Source of the DNA: Gluconacetobacter diazotrophicus PA1 5
Lineage (GTDB): Bacteria > Pseudomonadota > Alphaproteobacteria > Acetobacterales > Acetobacteraceae
NCBI RefSeq assembly: GCF_000021325.1
Contig: NC_011365.1
Coordinates: 1,862,001-1,926,000 of the forward strand
Length of the DNA stretch: 64,000 bases
Reading direction: 5' to 3'
Below, one piece after another: positions 26,265 through 35,991 of the stretch. A program made the translations under genes and the position numbers. The notes beneath the pieces are model-generated. The model searched no databases. It was not told where the DNA came from and saw only the letters and a program-made list of their open reading frames with translations. How positions within the stretch are numbered: position 1 is the stretch's first letter; every line of letters starts with the position of its first letter.

Positions 26265-27218
26265 ATGGCACATGTGGCGCACGGCTACGATCTCAACCTT
26301 CTTCAGGCTATGAACGTGCTGGTCGAGGAATCGAGCGTTACCGGCGCGGCCGAGAGGCTGCAGGTCAGTGCCGCGACCATGAGCCGCACCCTGTCCCGCC
26401 TGCGCGAGACCTTCCACGATGCCATTCTGGTGCAATCGGGTCGGCATATGGTGCCAACACCGCGTGCCCTGCAGATGCAGCCGCGCGTCAGCCAGATCCT
26501 CTCGGCGATCAGCGATCTGTATCGTCCACGGCATGCCCTGGATTTCACCGGCCTGACGCCGACCTTCCGTATCCGGGCAGCCGACGTGGTGATCGGCTCC
26601 TACGCCGAGGCGCTGCTGCGCGCCCTGCGTGCCGACTGCCCGGACACCACGCTAATTTTCACAGCGGAGTCGAACAGCGACGACAGCGATTTTCTGCGGC
26701 AGGGCGGGATCGATCTCTATATCGGCGCCACGGCGCTCCTACGGCCCGAAATCATGCGCCAGACCCTATTCGAGAGCCGCTTTCGCGGGGTCGTGCGGGC
26801 CGGTCATCCGATCCTGCTGGGAAAGATCACACCACAGGCGCTGGTAGCCTACGAGCACATCGCCGTCTCGCGCCGAGGGAGGCGACGGGGACCGATCGAC
26901 GAGGTCCTTGCCGATCAGTATGGGCTTGAGCGCACTGTCGCGCTGTTGCTGACCTCCTTCTATGCCGCGCTGCAAGGGCTGTCACAGACCGATCTGATTC
27001 TCCCGGCACCGGATATCCTGACCGATGCAGCGATGCTCGATCGACTGGGTCTTTATGGATTTCCTCTCCCGCTCGATCTGGAGCCGGTGACGATCTTCCA
27101 GGCCTGGCATCCCCGACACGACACTGACCAGGTCCATCAATGGCTGCGACGCACGGTCCTGCGTGTCATGAGCCCTCGCGCCCCGATCATAAAGCCAGAG
27201 ACCGCTCAGGCTTTATGA
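26265..27218 (+). CDS. LysR-family regulator of the efflux operon
   Basis: 317 residues, NodD/SyrM-like branch: YDLNLLQAMNVLVEESSVTGAAERLQVSAATMSRTLSRLRE forms the winged helix. It is divergent from the pump operon, with repeated CATCCTAT motifs between them, and so is the likely regulator. Its 3' end overlaps the convergent GntR gene by 13 bp. It is similar in layout to the LysR at 36351, which also adjoins an MFS gene. Confidence 0.85.
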   Translation: MAHVAHGYDLNLLQAMNVLVEESSVTGAAERLQVSAATMSRTLSRLRETFHDAILVQSGRHMVPTPRALQMQPRVSQILSAISDLYRPRHALDFTGLTPTFRIRAADVVIGSYAEALLRALRADCPDTTLIFTAESNSDDSDFLRQGGIDLYIGATALLRPEIMRQTLFESRFRGVVRAGHPILLGKITPQALVAYEHIAVSRRGRRRGPIDEVLADQYGLERTVALLLTSFYAALQGLSQTDLILPAPDILTDAAMLDRLGLYGFPLPLDLEPVTIFQAWHPRHDTDQVHQWLRRTVLRVMSPRAPIIKPETAQAL

Positions 27219-27964
27219 CGCTCCTGTGCCGCCCGCTTGCGAACGCTGCGAGCCGCAGCCGTGCCAAGAGATTTGCCGTCAGTAAAGGCCGCGATCAATG
27301 GCTGGAGGATAGCCCGTGCCGCCCTCACTGCCCGCGGTGCATCCCCCGCTTCGATCGCCTGGAACAGCCGTTCGTGAAGCTCCAGCTTCGGCTCGGTGAC
27401 TCCATGCTCAACGAGGGCAGAAAGAGCGGCTTCGCGCGCCGCATCCAGAAAATAGCGATAGAGAGGGATCAGCGCATCGTTGTGACTGGCCTCCGCGACG
27501 GCCAGATGGAAGGAAGCATCCAGGTCCAGAAAGCGGGCGAGGTCGCTGGAGGAACTCCGTTCGCCACGCGCCTTCAGGGCTGCCCCCATTCTACGGATGT
27601 CCCGCGCTGTCCGGCGGAGCGCTGCCAGACGCGCGGATTCCGTCTCCAGCATCACACGCAACTCGAAATGATCGCGCAGGCTGGTATGACTGACCTGCGC
27701 CATAATCGTTGCGGGTTCATGCAAGGCACGCACGTAGGTCCCGTCGCCCTGACGCACCTCGATCATGCCGGCATGAGACAACACGCGCACCGCTTCGCGC
27801 ACGGTGTTGCGGCCGATCTGGAGCATTTCGGCCAGTTCTGTCTCCTTGGGAATGCGCTGGCCAACGGGCCAGTCACCGGATGCGATTCGCTCACGCATCG
27901 CGGCAAGCGCCGCATCGACCAGGGAAGGACGCGGCAGGCGTGAAAGGGAGATCGGAGCCGTCAT
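27206..27964 (-). CDS. GntR-family regulator, FadR/FCD subgroup
   Basis: 252 residues: winged helix (IPKETELAEMLQIGRNTVREAVRVLSHAGMIEVRQGDGTYV, about residues 38-79) and an all-helical FCD effector domain with LDLDASFHLAVAEASHN, carrying the Asp/His metal ligands. It probably controls a carboxylate-use gene elsewhere; no partner operon is adjacent. The 204 bp to the next gene (27965-28168) hold nothing recognisable. Confidence 0.85.
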   Translation of the reverse strand: MTAPISLSRLPRPSLVDAALAAMRERIASGDWPVGQRIPKETELAEMLQIGRNTVREAVRVLSHAGMIEVRQGDGTYVRALHEPATIMAQVSHTSLRDHFELRVMLETESARLAALRRTARDIRRMGAALKARGERSSSSDLARFLDLDASFHLAVAEASHNDALIPLYRYFLDAAREAALSALVEHGVTEPKLELHERLFQAIEAGDAPRAVRAARAILQPLIAAFTDGKSLGTAAARSVRKRAAQERHKA

Positions 27965-28168
27965 GTGCGCAGCATAGCCTGTTTGAGCGGATCATCCCAT
28001 GTCTGAATGTCATTATCGTGGGCCGGCATACGACCTTTGCACGATAGGATCGGCGATATACTGATAACCGTCACGGAGGCTCCAGACGACGACAGGATAA
28101 AGAGTCAGGACATTCTGATTCCCCACAAAAACCGCCGTATCTCCCTCCTACGGTCACGAGAGGTCCTT

Positions 28169-28768
28169 ATGAAACTCTACGATCTTGTCCTCTCCGGCAA
28201 TTGCTACAAGGTCCGGCTGTTCGCGGCCCTGACGGGCATTGACCTTGAACTCATTCCTGTCGACCTCGCGGCTGGCGAGCACCATACTCCCAGTTTCACG
28301 GCGCTGAATCCGTTTCAGGAGGTGCCCGTTCTGGTCGATGGAAAGACCGCGTTGCGGGATTCCCAGGCAATCCTCGTGTATCTGGCGGGCCAACTCCGGG
28401 ATAGAACGTGGTGGCCCGAAGACCCGACATCCCAGGCAGAGATCGTGCAATGGCTGTGCATCGCCGCGAGCGAGGTTCGTGACGGTCCCAATGCCGCCCG
28501 CCTGATCCGGAAATTCGGCTACGATCTCGCGATCGAGCGGGCGCTTCTCGTCACGCAGCGGCTTCTGCCGCTGCTGGACCAGCACCTAAGCACGCATGAG
28601 TGGTTCGCGATCGGCCATCCGACCATCGCCGACTGTGCGCTGTTTCCCTATCTTGCGTTGGCGCATGAAGGCGGCATCGACCTTGCCCCCTTTCCCTCGC
28701 TCACAGGATGGCTCGACCGCGTTCGCGCCTTGCCGAAGTTCACGCCGATGCCAGGAATTCGGGGATGA
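28169..28768 (+). CDS. Glutathione S-transferase
   Basis: 199 residues from the ATG after GAGAGG. Thioredoxin-like half: YDLVLSGNCYKVRLFAALTGIDLELIPVDL, NPFQEVPVLVDG, and LRDSQAILVYLAGQL (glutathione gamma-glutamyl contact). The C-terminal half includes HPTIADCALFPYLALAHEGG. Theta/Ure2-like group. Overlaps the next gene by ATGA. Confidence 0.85.
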   Translation: MKLYDLVLSGNCYKVRLFAALTGIDLELIPVDLAAGEHHTPSFTALNPFQEVPVLVDGKTALRDSQAILVYLAGQLRDRTWWPEDPTSQAEIVQWLCIAASEVRDGPNAARLIRKFGYDLAIERALLVTQRLLPLLDQHLSTHEWFAIGHPTIADCALFPYLALAHEGGIDLAPFPSLTGWLDRVRALPKFTPMPGIRG

Positions 28769-29355
28769 CACGCGACGCCTCTCCGATGTCAGCCGTAAAC
28801 TGGATTGAGGCATTTCTGCCTCGGGCGGACTTTCACGAGCAACACAAAATCGATATCGCAGCGCCGGCCGGGCTTATCCTTGATTGCGCTATGGACTACC
28901 GGCTGAAAGATGACCCACTCGTCCGTCTCGCCATAGGATTACGGGAGTTGCCCTCACGGCTGTCAGGACGAACGAGCCGGCCGCCCTTCGACCGGGACGA
29001 TTTCACCTTTCTGGGACGCAAGGGGGACACCGCCCTCGCTTTCGGACTGGTCGGTGCGTTCTGGAAAGCCGATTACGGATTGATACCGTGCCACTCGGCG
29101 GAGGATTTCCGGACCTGCGCGCTTCAGGACGCCTGCAAGCTTGTGTTGTCCTACACGCTCCATCCTCTCACGCGCAGGACAAGTCGTCTGACAACCGAGA
29201 CAAAGGTCTTCTGCCCAACGCCCACGACGCGACGGCATTTCGCACCCTACTGGTATCTCATCCGTCCGGTTAGTGGACTGATCCGCAGACGCATGTTGGC
29301 CTCCGTGCGCAAGCAGGCGGAAAGCCGCACCAATTCGCCGACGATCACCGGCTGA
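28765..29355 (+). CDS. Uncharacterised protein coupled to the GST gene (SRPBCC-like)
   Basis: 196 residues. I do not recognise a named function. The pattern resembles START/SRPBCC-like lipid or ligand-binding proteins: EAFLPRADFHEQHKIDIAAPAGLILDCA at the start, a central FTFLGRKGDTALAFGLVGAFWK, and a C-terminal TTETKVFCPTPTTRRHFAPYWYLIRPVSGLIRR. It lacks a signal peptide or membrane helix. Its start lies inside the GST stop, so both are translated together. The 3' end overlaps the convergent LysR by 11 bp. Confidence 0.6.
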   Translation: MTRDASPMSAVNWIEAFLPRADFHEQHKIDIAAPAGLILDCAMDYRLKDDPLVRLAIGLRELPSRLSGRTSRPPFDRDDFTFLGRKGDTALAFGLVGAFWKADYGLIPCHSAEDFRTCALQDACKLVLSYTLHPLTRRTSRLTTETKVFCPTPTTRRHFAPYWYLIRPVSGLIRRRMLASVRKQAESRTNSPTITG

Positions 29356-30262
29356 TGCCTGGTATCCCGCCGACCTGTTCGGCCAGGAACTCCACGCAGA
29401 GACGGATCCTGGCCAGAGTCGTCCGTTCAGGCGCGATCAGCATGCTCAGCGGCGCCGACGGCAACGTGTAGTCTGGAAGAAGCGGCACCAGTCGACCGTC
29501 CCGCAGGCAGTCTTCCACCAGCCAGCGATGGGCCGGGCCGAAACCCCTGCCCGCCAGAAACGCCTCCCGCGCCGCCAAACCATGATCGACGATCAAACGG
29601 CCATGAAACGGCACGACATGGTTTCTACCCATGACGCTCCGCAGGACCAGCCGGTCCGATCCATGCACGCGCGACATTCGCACCCCTTCGCGATCACGCA
29701 GATCCTCCGGTCGCCGCACCGGCCCAGTACGCTGCAGCCATTCGGGCGACGCAACCAGAAGGCGCTCGCTTTCCCCCAGGGAGCGTAGTTTCATCGCGCA
29801 ATCGCTCAGGGGACCGAGACGGATGGCGATATCGACCCCATCCCGCACCAGATCGATCCGCTCGTCCGTCAGGCCGAATTCCACCCGTATTCCCGGATTT
29901 TGGTCTTGAAAGGCATAAATGAGCGGGCTGACGTGCAGGACGCCCAACGCGCCGGTGCAAGAGATGCGCACCGTCCCGGCCGTTGCCTGCCGCGTGTCGC
30001 GCATCTCCTGACTTGCCTGCTCGACGAGTGAGAGGATCTGCACACAATGCGCGTAATAACGCGTTCCTTCGTCCGTCAGCGCCGTACGGCGCGTCGTCCG
30101 CGTCAGCAGCGACACACCCAGTGCGTCTTCAAGCTCGCGCAGATGCCGCGTGATCGTCGATTGCCCGGCGCCGGTTTCACGGGCGACGGCCGCCAGATTG
30201 CCACGTTCGGCGACCCGCACGAAGGTCCGCATCCGCTCCAGTGAGACTGGCGATTGTTCCAT
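29345..30262 (-). CDS. LysR-family regulator
   Basis: 305 residues from MEQSPVSLERMRTFVRVAERGNLAAVARETGAGQ; AAGGGAGA precedes it. CrgA/DsdC-like branch, with LTRTTRRTALTDEGTRYYAHCVQIL typical of the aminoarylate/quinone-related group. It is divergent from the quinone reductase gene at 30364, with about 100 bp between, and probably regulates it. Confidence 0.85.
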   Translation of the reverse strand: MEQSPVSLERMRTFVRVAERGNLAAVARETGAGQSTITRHLRELEDALGVSLLTRTTRRTALTDEGTRYYAHCVQILSLVEQASQEMRDTRQATAGTVRISCTGALGVLHVSPLIYAFQDQNPGIRVEFGLTDERIDLVRDGVDIAIRLGPLSDCAMKLRSLGESERLLVASPEWLQRTGPVRRPEDLRDREGVRMSRVHGSDRLVLRSVMGRNHVVPFHGRLIVDHGLAAREAFLAGRGFGPAHRWLVEDCLRDGRLVPLLPDYTLPSAPLSMLIAPERTTLARIRLCVEFLAEQVGGIPGISR

Positions 30263-30363
30263 ATTTCGGCATTCTCCCTTCCGCCATCGCCATATGGGAT
30301 AAGAATATCCTATCGCGTAATCTCGTTGGGAAACGAAATTTTCCACGCAATGAGAGTCCGCTC

Positions 30364-31155
30364 ATGAATGTTCTGATCGTCTTCGCCCATCCGGAAAGAC
30401 ACTCGCTCAACGGCGCCCTGCTTGACGTCGCCGTCTCTGAACTGACGGCCCAGGGACATGACGTTCAGGTGTCGGACCTGTATGCCATGCACTGGAAGGC
30501 TGCAGTCGATAAGGATGACTTTCCTGCCCTGTCGTCCGACGAACCGCTGAAGGTCTGGAAAGCGTCCAATGACGGGTTCGCGGCGAACGCGCTCACGGAG
30601 GATGTGAAGGCCGAGCAGGAGAAGCTGCTCTGGGCCGATACAGTCATTCTGCAGTTCCCGTTGTGGTGGTTCGCCATGCCAGCCATCCTCAAGGGCTGGG
30701 TTGACCGGGTCTATGCCTCCGGCTTCGCCTATGGGGTGGGCGAACACAGCGAGCAGCGCTGGGGCGACCGGTATGGCGAAGGGGTCATGGAAGGCAAGCG
30801 CGCAATGCTGATGGTCACCGCAGGCGGGTGGCCCGAACATTATTCGGACCGCGGGATCAACGGCCCGATCGACGATCTGCTGTTCCCGATCAATCATGGG
30901 ATCCTTTTCTATCCCGGCTTCACCGTTCTGCCGCCCTTCGTGGCCTATCGTGTCGATCGGATGGACAAGCCGAAATTCACGCTTCTCGCGGAACAATTGC
31001 GCGAGCGGATGAAGACCCTGGAAACGATCGCGCCGATTCCTTATCGCAAGCAGAATTACGGCGACTATCAGATCCCGACCATGGAACTGCTGCCCGGACT
31101 GGCGCCGCCGGGTACGCGCGGCTTCGAGGTGCATCTGGCCCCTGAGCGCGACTGA
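30364..31155 (+). CDS. NAD(P)H quinone oxidoreductase (MdaB/KefF-like flavodoxin fold)
   Basis: 263 residues from MNVLIVFAHPERHSLNG, the FMN/FAD phosphate loop of this family. FPLWWFAMPAILKGWVDRVYASGFAYG is the isoalloxazine-binding stretch and VTAGGWPEHYSDRG the GG loop. It catalyses two-electron quinone reduction and thus limits radical formation. Divergent from the LysR at 29345. Confidence 0.85.
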   Translation: MNVLIVFAHPERHSLNGALLDVAVSELTAQGHDVQVSDLYAMHWKAAVDKDDFPALSSDEPLKVWKASNDGFAANALTEDVKAEQEKLLWADTVILQFPLWWFAMPAILKGWVDRVYASGFAYGVGEHSEQRWGDRYGEGVMEGKRAMLMVTAGGWPEHYSDRGINGPIDDLLFPINHGILFYPGFTVLPPFVAYRVDRMDKPKFTLLAEQLRERMKTLETIAPIPYRKQNYGDYQIPTMELLPGLAPPGTRGFEVHLAPERD

Positions 31156-31212
31156 CGTCGCGCCGTAATGAGGGAGGCGAGGCATTACTCATAGCCAACG
31201 GTGACCGGACGC

Positions 31213-32139
31213 ATGCATCTGACCGAACTGCGTTATCTGCTGACGGTTATCGAAGCCGGAAGTTTCGGTCGGGCCGCCCAGTCCTTGCACCTCCAGGTAT
31301 CGACACTCAGCCGTGCGATCAGCCGGCTGGAGGACAGATTGGGCGTGACGCTCCTGGAGCGGACGCCGGCCGGAATCCGAACCACCGCGTCGGGACGACT
31401 GGCGACACGCTATATCCGCCGTGTGCTGCATGAAACGCATGCAATGGAGGACACACTGGCTCGCGGCAGTGTCGGAGAGACGGGCGAGATCCGCCTGGGC
31501 CTGCATCTTCCGCCGATCAGTCCTGTTCTGATGGCCCTGCTGCTCGAATGGCACACGGCCCATCCGGGCGTCACCGTTGCACCCTGTAAATTTGGCGAAG
31601 AAAGCCTTCACGCGGCCCTGGCGGGTTGCCGGGTCGACGTCGCTCTGATCCCGGACTGCCTGCTGCAGAATCACGAAACGGCCCTACCAGTCTATGCCGA
31701 GCCTCTGATGGCCGTGCTACCAGCCGGTCACCACCTGGTTGGCCACAATATGCTGCATTGGGCGAGTCTGGAGAACGAGATCCTTCTGCTCGGTGCCTCG
31801 GGCAAGGGGGCCATCTGCCGGGATTTCTATATGGCTCGGCTGCCTGGTGCTCGCCTACGTATCCTTGAGGCCAGCATCCTGAGCGTACTCGCCTTCGTGC
31901 GTGCGGGATATGGTATCACGATTACCGCCCAGGCCTATTCCGCCTTGAAGTTTCCCGAGTTGGTATTCGTGCCCATCGATGAAGGCACGGCCTGTCTGCC
32001 TGTCAGTCTGGCGTGGCGCCCAGAAAGCGAAGATCCGGTGATCGGAAAGTTCGTCGCCTTCGTCCGGGGGCGCGCTGCATCCCATTCCCACACGCCCCCT
32101 CTCGCCGCGACTTCCCCATTCCAATGTCCCTGTTCATGA
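31213..32139 (+). CDS. LysR-family regulator
   Basis: 308 residues: MHLTELRYLLTVIEAGSFGRAAQSLHLQVSTLSRAISRLEDRLGVTLLER. It is closely similar at the N-terminus to the broken LysR at 38761 (MHLAELRYFF). It precedes the ketopantoate-reductase-like gene on the same strand by 82 bp, a likely target. Confidence 0.85.
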   Translation: MHLTELRYLLTVIEAGSFGRAAQSLHLQVSTLSRAISRLEDRLGVTLLERTPAGIRTTASGRLATRYIRRVLHETHAMEDTLARGSVGETGEIRLGLHLPPISPVLMALLLEWHTAHPGVTVAPCKFGEESLHAALAGCRVDVALIPDCLLQNHETALPVYAEPLMAVLPAGHHLVGHNMLHWASLENEILLLGASGKGAICRDFYMARLPGARLRILEASILSVLAFVRAGYGITITAQAYSALKFPELVFVPIDEGTACLPVSLAWRPESEDPVIGKFVAFVRGRAASHSHTPPLAATSPFQCPCS

Positions 32140-32221
32140 CCAGAGCGCATTGATGGTATCAACGGCGAAACTTGCGTCGCCGGCCTCGCGGCGCGGCAGT
32201 CCCGGAACAAGGAATGACACC

Positions 32222-33142
32222 ATGAGTCCAAAAGTCCTGATCGTCGGCGCAGGTGCGGTTGGGGGATATTTTGGGGCCCGAATGGCGACGGCGGGACATG
32301 ACGTCACGTTCCTGGTGCGGCCCAACCGGTTGCGGCAGCTGCGCACGGATGGGCTGCGGCTAATCAGTCCGTTGGGGGACGCCAGCCTCGCGCCGAAAAT
32401 GGTGACATCCAACGGCATCGATGGCCCTTATGACGTCATTCTTCTCAGCGTAAAGGCATACTCCCTCGCGTCCGCGATGGACGATTTCGCTGCCGCCGTC
32501 GGCCCGGACACGCGCATCATACCCCTTCTCAATGGCATGCGGCATCTCGATGTGCTGGCAGAGCATTTCGGAGATCCGAAGGTCCTGGGTGGGACGTGTT
32601 TCATCGTCAGCAAGTTGGATTCTGAAGGACAGGTCGTTCAAGTGGGATCACTCCCCAAACTGACCTTTGGCCCGCGATCCGCTGGCGACGACTCCTCGAT
32701 CCGGAACCTCAAGGACGCTCTCTCCGGTCCTGGCTTCGAGACTGTATTGTCGGACAACATCATTCAGGAGATGTGGAACAAATGGGCTCTGCTGGCATCG
32801 CTGGGCACCGTATGTTGCCTGATGCGGGCCACCGTGGGGGAAGTGGCCAGCGCGCCCGCGGGTGAGGAATTCGCGCGGGCGACGATCGGTGAATGCGCTT
32901 CTATTGCCGCGGCGGCGGGATATCCGCTCACCGAGGAGACCCTGGGCGGTATCGTCCGGCTGCTGACTGCAAAGGAATCCTCCCTGACATCGTCCATGTT
33001 CCGTGATCTGTCCCAAGGCGCTCCCATCGAGGCGACGCAGATCATTGGCGACCTCGTGAAGCGTGCCCGCGCGCATCAGATTGCCACGCCGATTCTCGAT
33101 CTGACCAATCTCAATCTCACTGTCTACGAACAGAGAAGGTGA
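32222..33142 (+). CDS. Ketopantoate reductase family (ApbA/PanE-like) oxidoreductase
   Basis: 306 residues from the ATG after AAGGAATGACACC. NADPH-binding GAGAVGGYFGARMATAGHDV at the N-terminus; C-terminal ApbA domain with MWNKWALLASLGTVCCLMRATVGE containing the catalytic lysine position. The family reduces 2-ketopantoate, but many plasmid members act on other 2-oxo acids. The context of LysR and exporter genes favours a catabolic role. Confidence 0.8.
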   Translation: MSPKVLIVGAGAVGGYFGARMATAGHDVTFLVRPNRLRQLRTDGLRLISPLGDASLAPKMVTSNGIDGPYDVILLSVKAYSLASAMDDFAAAVGPDTRIIPLLNGMRHLDVLAEHFGDPKVLGGTCFIVSKLDSEGQVVQVGSLPKLTFGPRSAGDDSSIRNLKDALSGPGFETVLSDNIIQEMWNKWALLASLGTVCCLMRATVGEVASAPAGEEFARATIGECASIAAAAGYPLTEETLGGIVRLLTAKESSLTSSMFRDLSQGAPIEATQIIGDLVKRARAHQIATPILDLTNLNLTVYEQRR

Positions 33143-33298
33143 CCCAGCTCTGGTCAAGTGGTTTGAGTCGCCGGGAGATTTGGCGGAAGCCAATTTTCTC
33201 GAATTACGCGGTAAGGGAATTTATCATCATAATCGAGCAGTTGTATCCAATCCTGTACACTGAATGATGAGAAATAGACGGTTGCTCAGAGCGGGTGC

Positions 33299-34438
33299 TC
33301 ACAGTCCAATCAATGTGATCATTCCGGTTACGGCCGCACCGAAAGCCACGTCAGGGATTCCCATGAAAGCCAAAATGAGCCCACCCAAGGCCCCGCCAAC
33401 GGAGATGCCAAAGAACTGCATCGAATAGTGCAGCGCAAGAATGGCGGCGTGTTGGCCTGGAGCCATATCCGTCATTCTATGCTGTTGTGCGATACCGCCG
33501 CTCCACCAAGCACCGCCCCATAAAGCCGCCAACAGGATCATGACCGCCGTTTCGGCGCGTCCAGAATGGTGCAGGGTGGCGAGGCCTCCCATCAAACTAA
33601 ACAGGCCAACCATGATCCCGATCGAAATGAAAAGGATGCGCCGAGATCCATAGCGGTTGATCATCGATCCAGCGGCAACGCCCGCTACAGTTGCGACTGC
33701 GCCGAACACGGCCATTAACGCCGCGACCCATCTGGAATCCATACCGGCCGCCTGATGGGCCAGCGGGGTCAGATACGTATAGGCGGTCAACGCACAGACG
33801 AAGAGCCCAAACGATACGGCCAGTCCTCGCCGGACAGACGATTGCCGCAGAAGGGCAAAGCGTGTCTGAAATGGGACGATTGGCGCCGGCGGTACGGATG
33901 GAAGCATCAGCCCGATGCCGACGGCTGCCGCTCCTCCCAATGAAGCTACGAGCATGAACGCCCCCTGCCATCCCCATACGGTGCCGGCTATTGTCCCTAA
34001 AGGTGCGCCCATGGCCAGTGCCAGCGCATTACCGGTCGCGGTGATCGAAAGGGCATGGCCTCTCTTTTCGGGTGGCGACAGCGCCACCGCCGCAGCACTC
34101 GCCGGCGCCATGAACAGTGCGGCAGTCAGTGCGGCCAATACGCGCGCCAACGCCAGGAACCACCAGGATTGCGCGAAGGCTGCCAATAGATTCGCCAGAG
34201 AGAATCCAACGAGCGCAAGGATAATGAGGCGCTTGCGTGGGAAGGAATCCAGCCAGGCGACAAGAACCGGACCACCCAAGGCATAAGAAAGGGCAAAAAT
34301 GGTCACTAACTGCCCACATGCCGCTACGGACACGTGGAGGTCCGCTGAAATCATCGGCAGGAGCCCAGCGATCGCGTATCCCTCCGTCCCGATCGCGAAC
34401 GTGCCGAATGCCAGAAGGAGGATTCTTGGGTCGATCAT
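33299..34438 (-). CDS. MFS exporter, DHA1/AraJ-like
   Basis: 379 residues, 12 predicted helices, starting MIDPRILLLAFGTFAIGTEGYAIAGLLPMISADL (the TEGY motif of the AraJ/YdhP/NepI subgroup). ARVLAALTAALFMAPASAAAVALSPPEKRGHALS is the motif C region. Substrate probably a sugar, nucleoside or drug. Divergent from an ArsR gene, with 73 bp between, which should repress it. Confidence 0.85.
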   Translation of the reverse strand: MIDPRILLLAFGTFAIGTEGYAIAGLLPMISADLHVSVAACGQLVTIFALSYALGGPVLVAWLDSFPRKRLIILALVGFSLANLLAAFAQSWWFLALARVLAALTAALFMAPASAAAVALSPPEKRGHALSITATGNALALAMGAPLGTIAGTVWGWQGAFMLVASLGGAAAVGIGLMLPSVPPAPIVPFQTRFALLRQSSVRRGLAVSFGLFVCALTAYTYLTPLAHQAAGMDSRWVAALMAVFGAVATVAGVAAGSMINRYGSRRILFISIGIMVGLFSLMGGLATLHHSGRAETAVMILLAALWGGAWWSGGIAQQHRMTDMAPGQHAAILALHYSMQFFGISVGGALGGLILAFMGIPDVAFGAAVTGMITLIGL

Positions 34439-34511
34439 AGTATGATGGTATAACAACCCTTGTACCATTGTCAGCGGTGCCTCCGTTCAAGAATCGTTGT
34501 ATCGTCGTGTC

Positions 34512-34856
34512 ATGCGTGAACGCCGCCACATAGACCCGAGCGATGTCGACCTCCCGACCCTGATGACGGCTTTCACCGATCCACTGCGCCTGCGCATCAT
34601 CGGGATTCTCGACCGGAATGGGGAGACGCCCTGCGCTGCAATCTATCATGAGATAGGCATCAGCAAATCCGGCGCTTCCCACCATTTTCGGGTGCTGCGC
34701 GAGACTGGCGTCCTGCTGTCCCGTACGTCAGGACGCGATCATTATGCGTGTCTCAGGCGTGAGGAACTGGAGAAAGCCTACCCAGGCATTCTCGATGCGG
34801 TGTTGGGTGAACTGATACCAACTCCGGTCGGCCCTGACTCATATGTGATTGCCTGA
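34512..34856 (+). CDS. ArsR-family regulator, 3' end replaced by IS630
   Basis: 114 residues as it stands. Winged helix: LPTLMTAFTDPLRLRIIGILDRNGETPCAAIYHEIGISKSGASHHFRVLRETGVL. The IS630 insertion at 34816 replaces the native end with 14 IS-encoded residues. Taking the IS and one 3-bp target copy out gives ELRRQASIERERDSPVAK and a TAG at 36042-36044, a normal ArsR tail. The DNA-binding domain is complete, so it may still repress the divergent MFS gene. Confidence 0.8.
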   Translation: MRERRHIDPSDVDLPTLMTAFTDPLRLRIIGILDRNGETPCAAIYHEIGISKSGASHHFRVLRETGVLLSRTSGRDHYACLRREELEKAYPGILDAVLGELIPTPVGPDSYVIA

Positions 34857-35991
34857 CGGTATCGTTCTGGAACGAGCTGTGATTCACAGGATGCCGAACC
34901 GGGCGGGAGGCATCCGAATGGGCGGGGCGTTAGCGTTGCGTGAGGATTATGATGCGGCGGGACTGCGTGCTCTGGCGCGGACAACGAGGCATGCGGGCCA
35001 GGCGCGTCGGCTTCTGGCGCTGGCGGCGATCTACGATGGTGCGTCACGCGGAGACGCGGCACGACTGGCTGGGACGGATCGGCAGATTGTGCGGGACTGG
35101 GTGGTGCGTTTCAACGCCGAGGGCCCGGATGGCGTGCGGGATCATCATGGGGGCGGTGTCGTTCCCCGCCTGACACCAGCCATGTTGGAAGCGCTGATGC
35201 GCCGGATCGAGGACGGCCCGATCGCTGCCGTGCATGGGGTGGTGCGCTGGCGGCAGGCTGATCTGGGGCAATGGCTTTATGAGGAATTCGGCGTCTCTCT
35301 TTCGCGCAGCCGGCTGAGCGCCGTTATCCGGGGCCTCGACTTCCGCCTTCTGACGGGACGCCCCCGGCACCATGCCCAGGATCCCGAGGCCCAGGACGTT
35401 TTTAAAAAAGCTTCCCCGACGTCATGGCCGGGATCCGGGCCCGGCATCCCGGCAAGGCCATCGAACTCTGGTGGGGCGACGAGGCGAGGGTCGGCCAGAA
35501 AACGAAGCTGACGCGCCGCTGGGCCAGACGCGGCACCCGTCCACGCGCGCCTGCCGATCAGCGCACACGTTCGGCCTGGATCTTCGGAGCGATCTGTCCG
35601 GCGCTAGGCAAGGGAGCGGCCCTCGTCCTGCCCTGGTGCAACCTCCACGCCATGAACCGGCATCTCGACGAGATCTCGCAGGCCGTAGCGCCGGGCGCTC
35701 ACGCTATCCTCATCGTCGATCAGGCAGCGTGGCATACCAGCCCGAAACTCGATATCCCCGCCAACATCACCATCCTGCCGCTCCCGCCACGCTCGCCCGA
35801 ACTCAATCCGGTGGAAAACGTCTGGCAGTTCATGCGCAATACCTGGCTGTCGAACCGGATCTTCCGCACCTACGACGACATCGTCGATATCTGCTGCCAC
35901 GCCTGGAACCAGCTCGTCGACCAGCCCTGGCGCATCATGTCCCTCGGGCTACGACAATGGGCACATGGGTTTTAACAAACAGGAGTTGGTA
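34816..35991 (+). mobile_element. IS630-family element, copy 1 (1176 bp)
   Basis: Inverted ends TACCAACTCC/GGAGTTGGTA. Flanks are TGA on the left and TAA on the right, whereas copies 2-4 have matching TNA triplets. Inserted in the arsR 3' end. One base near the left end (GGTCGGCC, others GGTCCGCC) separates this copy from the rest. Confidence 0.9.
34918..35975 (+). CDS. IS630 transposase, made by -1 frameshift, copy 1
   Basis: Frame 1 starts at the ATG after GGGAGG and holds the winged-helix half (ARLAGTDRQIVRDWVVRF). A slip on AAAAAAG at 35404-35410 enters the frame of the catalytic half: GDEARVGQK, LIVDQAAWHTS and PELNPVENVW supply the DDE triad. Joined product ...DVFKKSFPDVMAGIR, about 350 residues. 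Confidence 0.85.
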
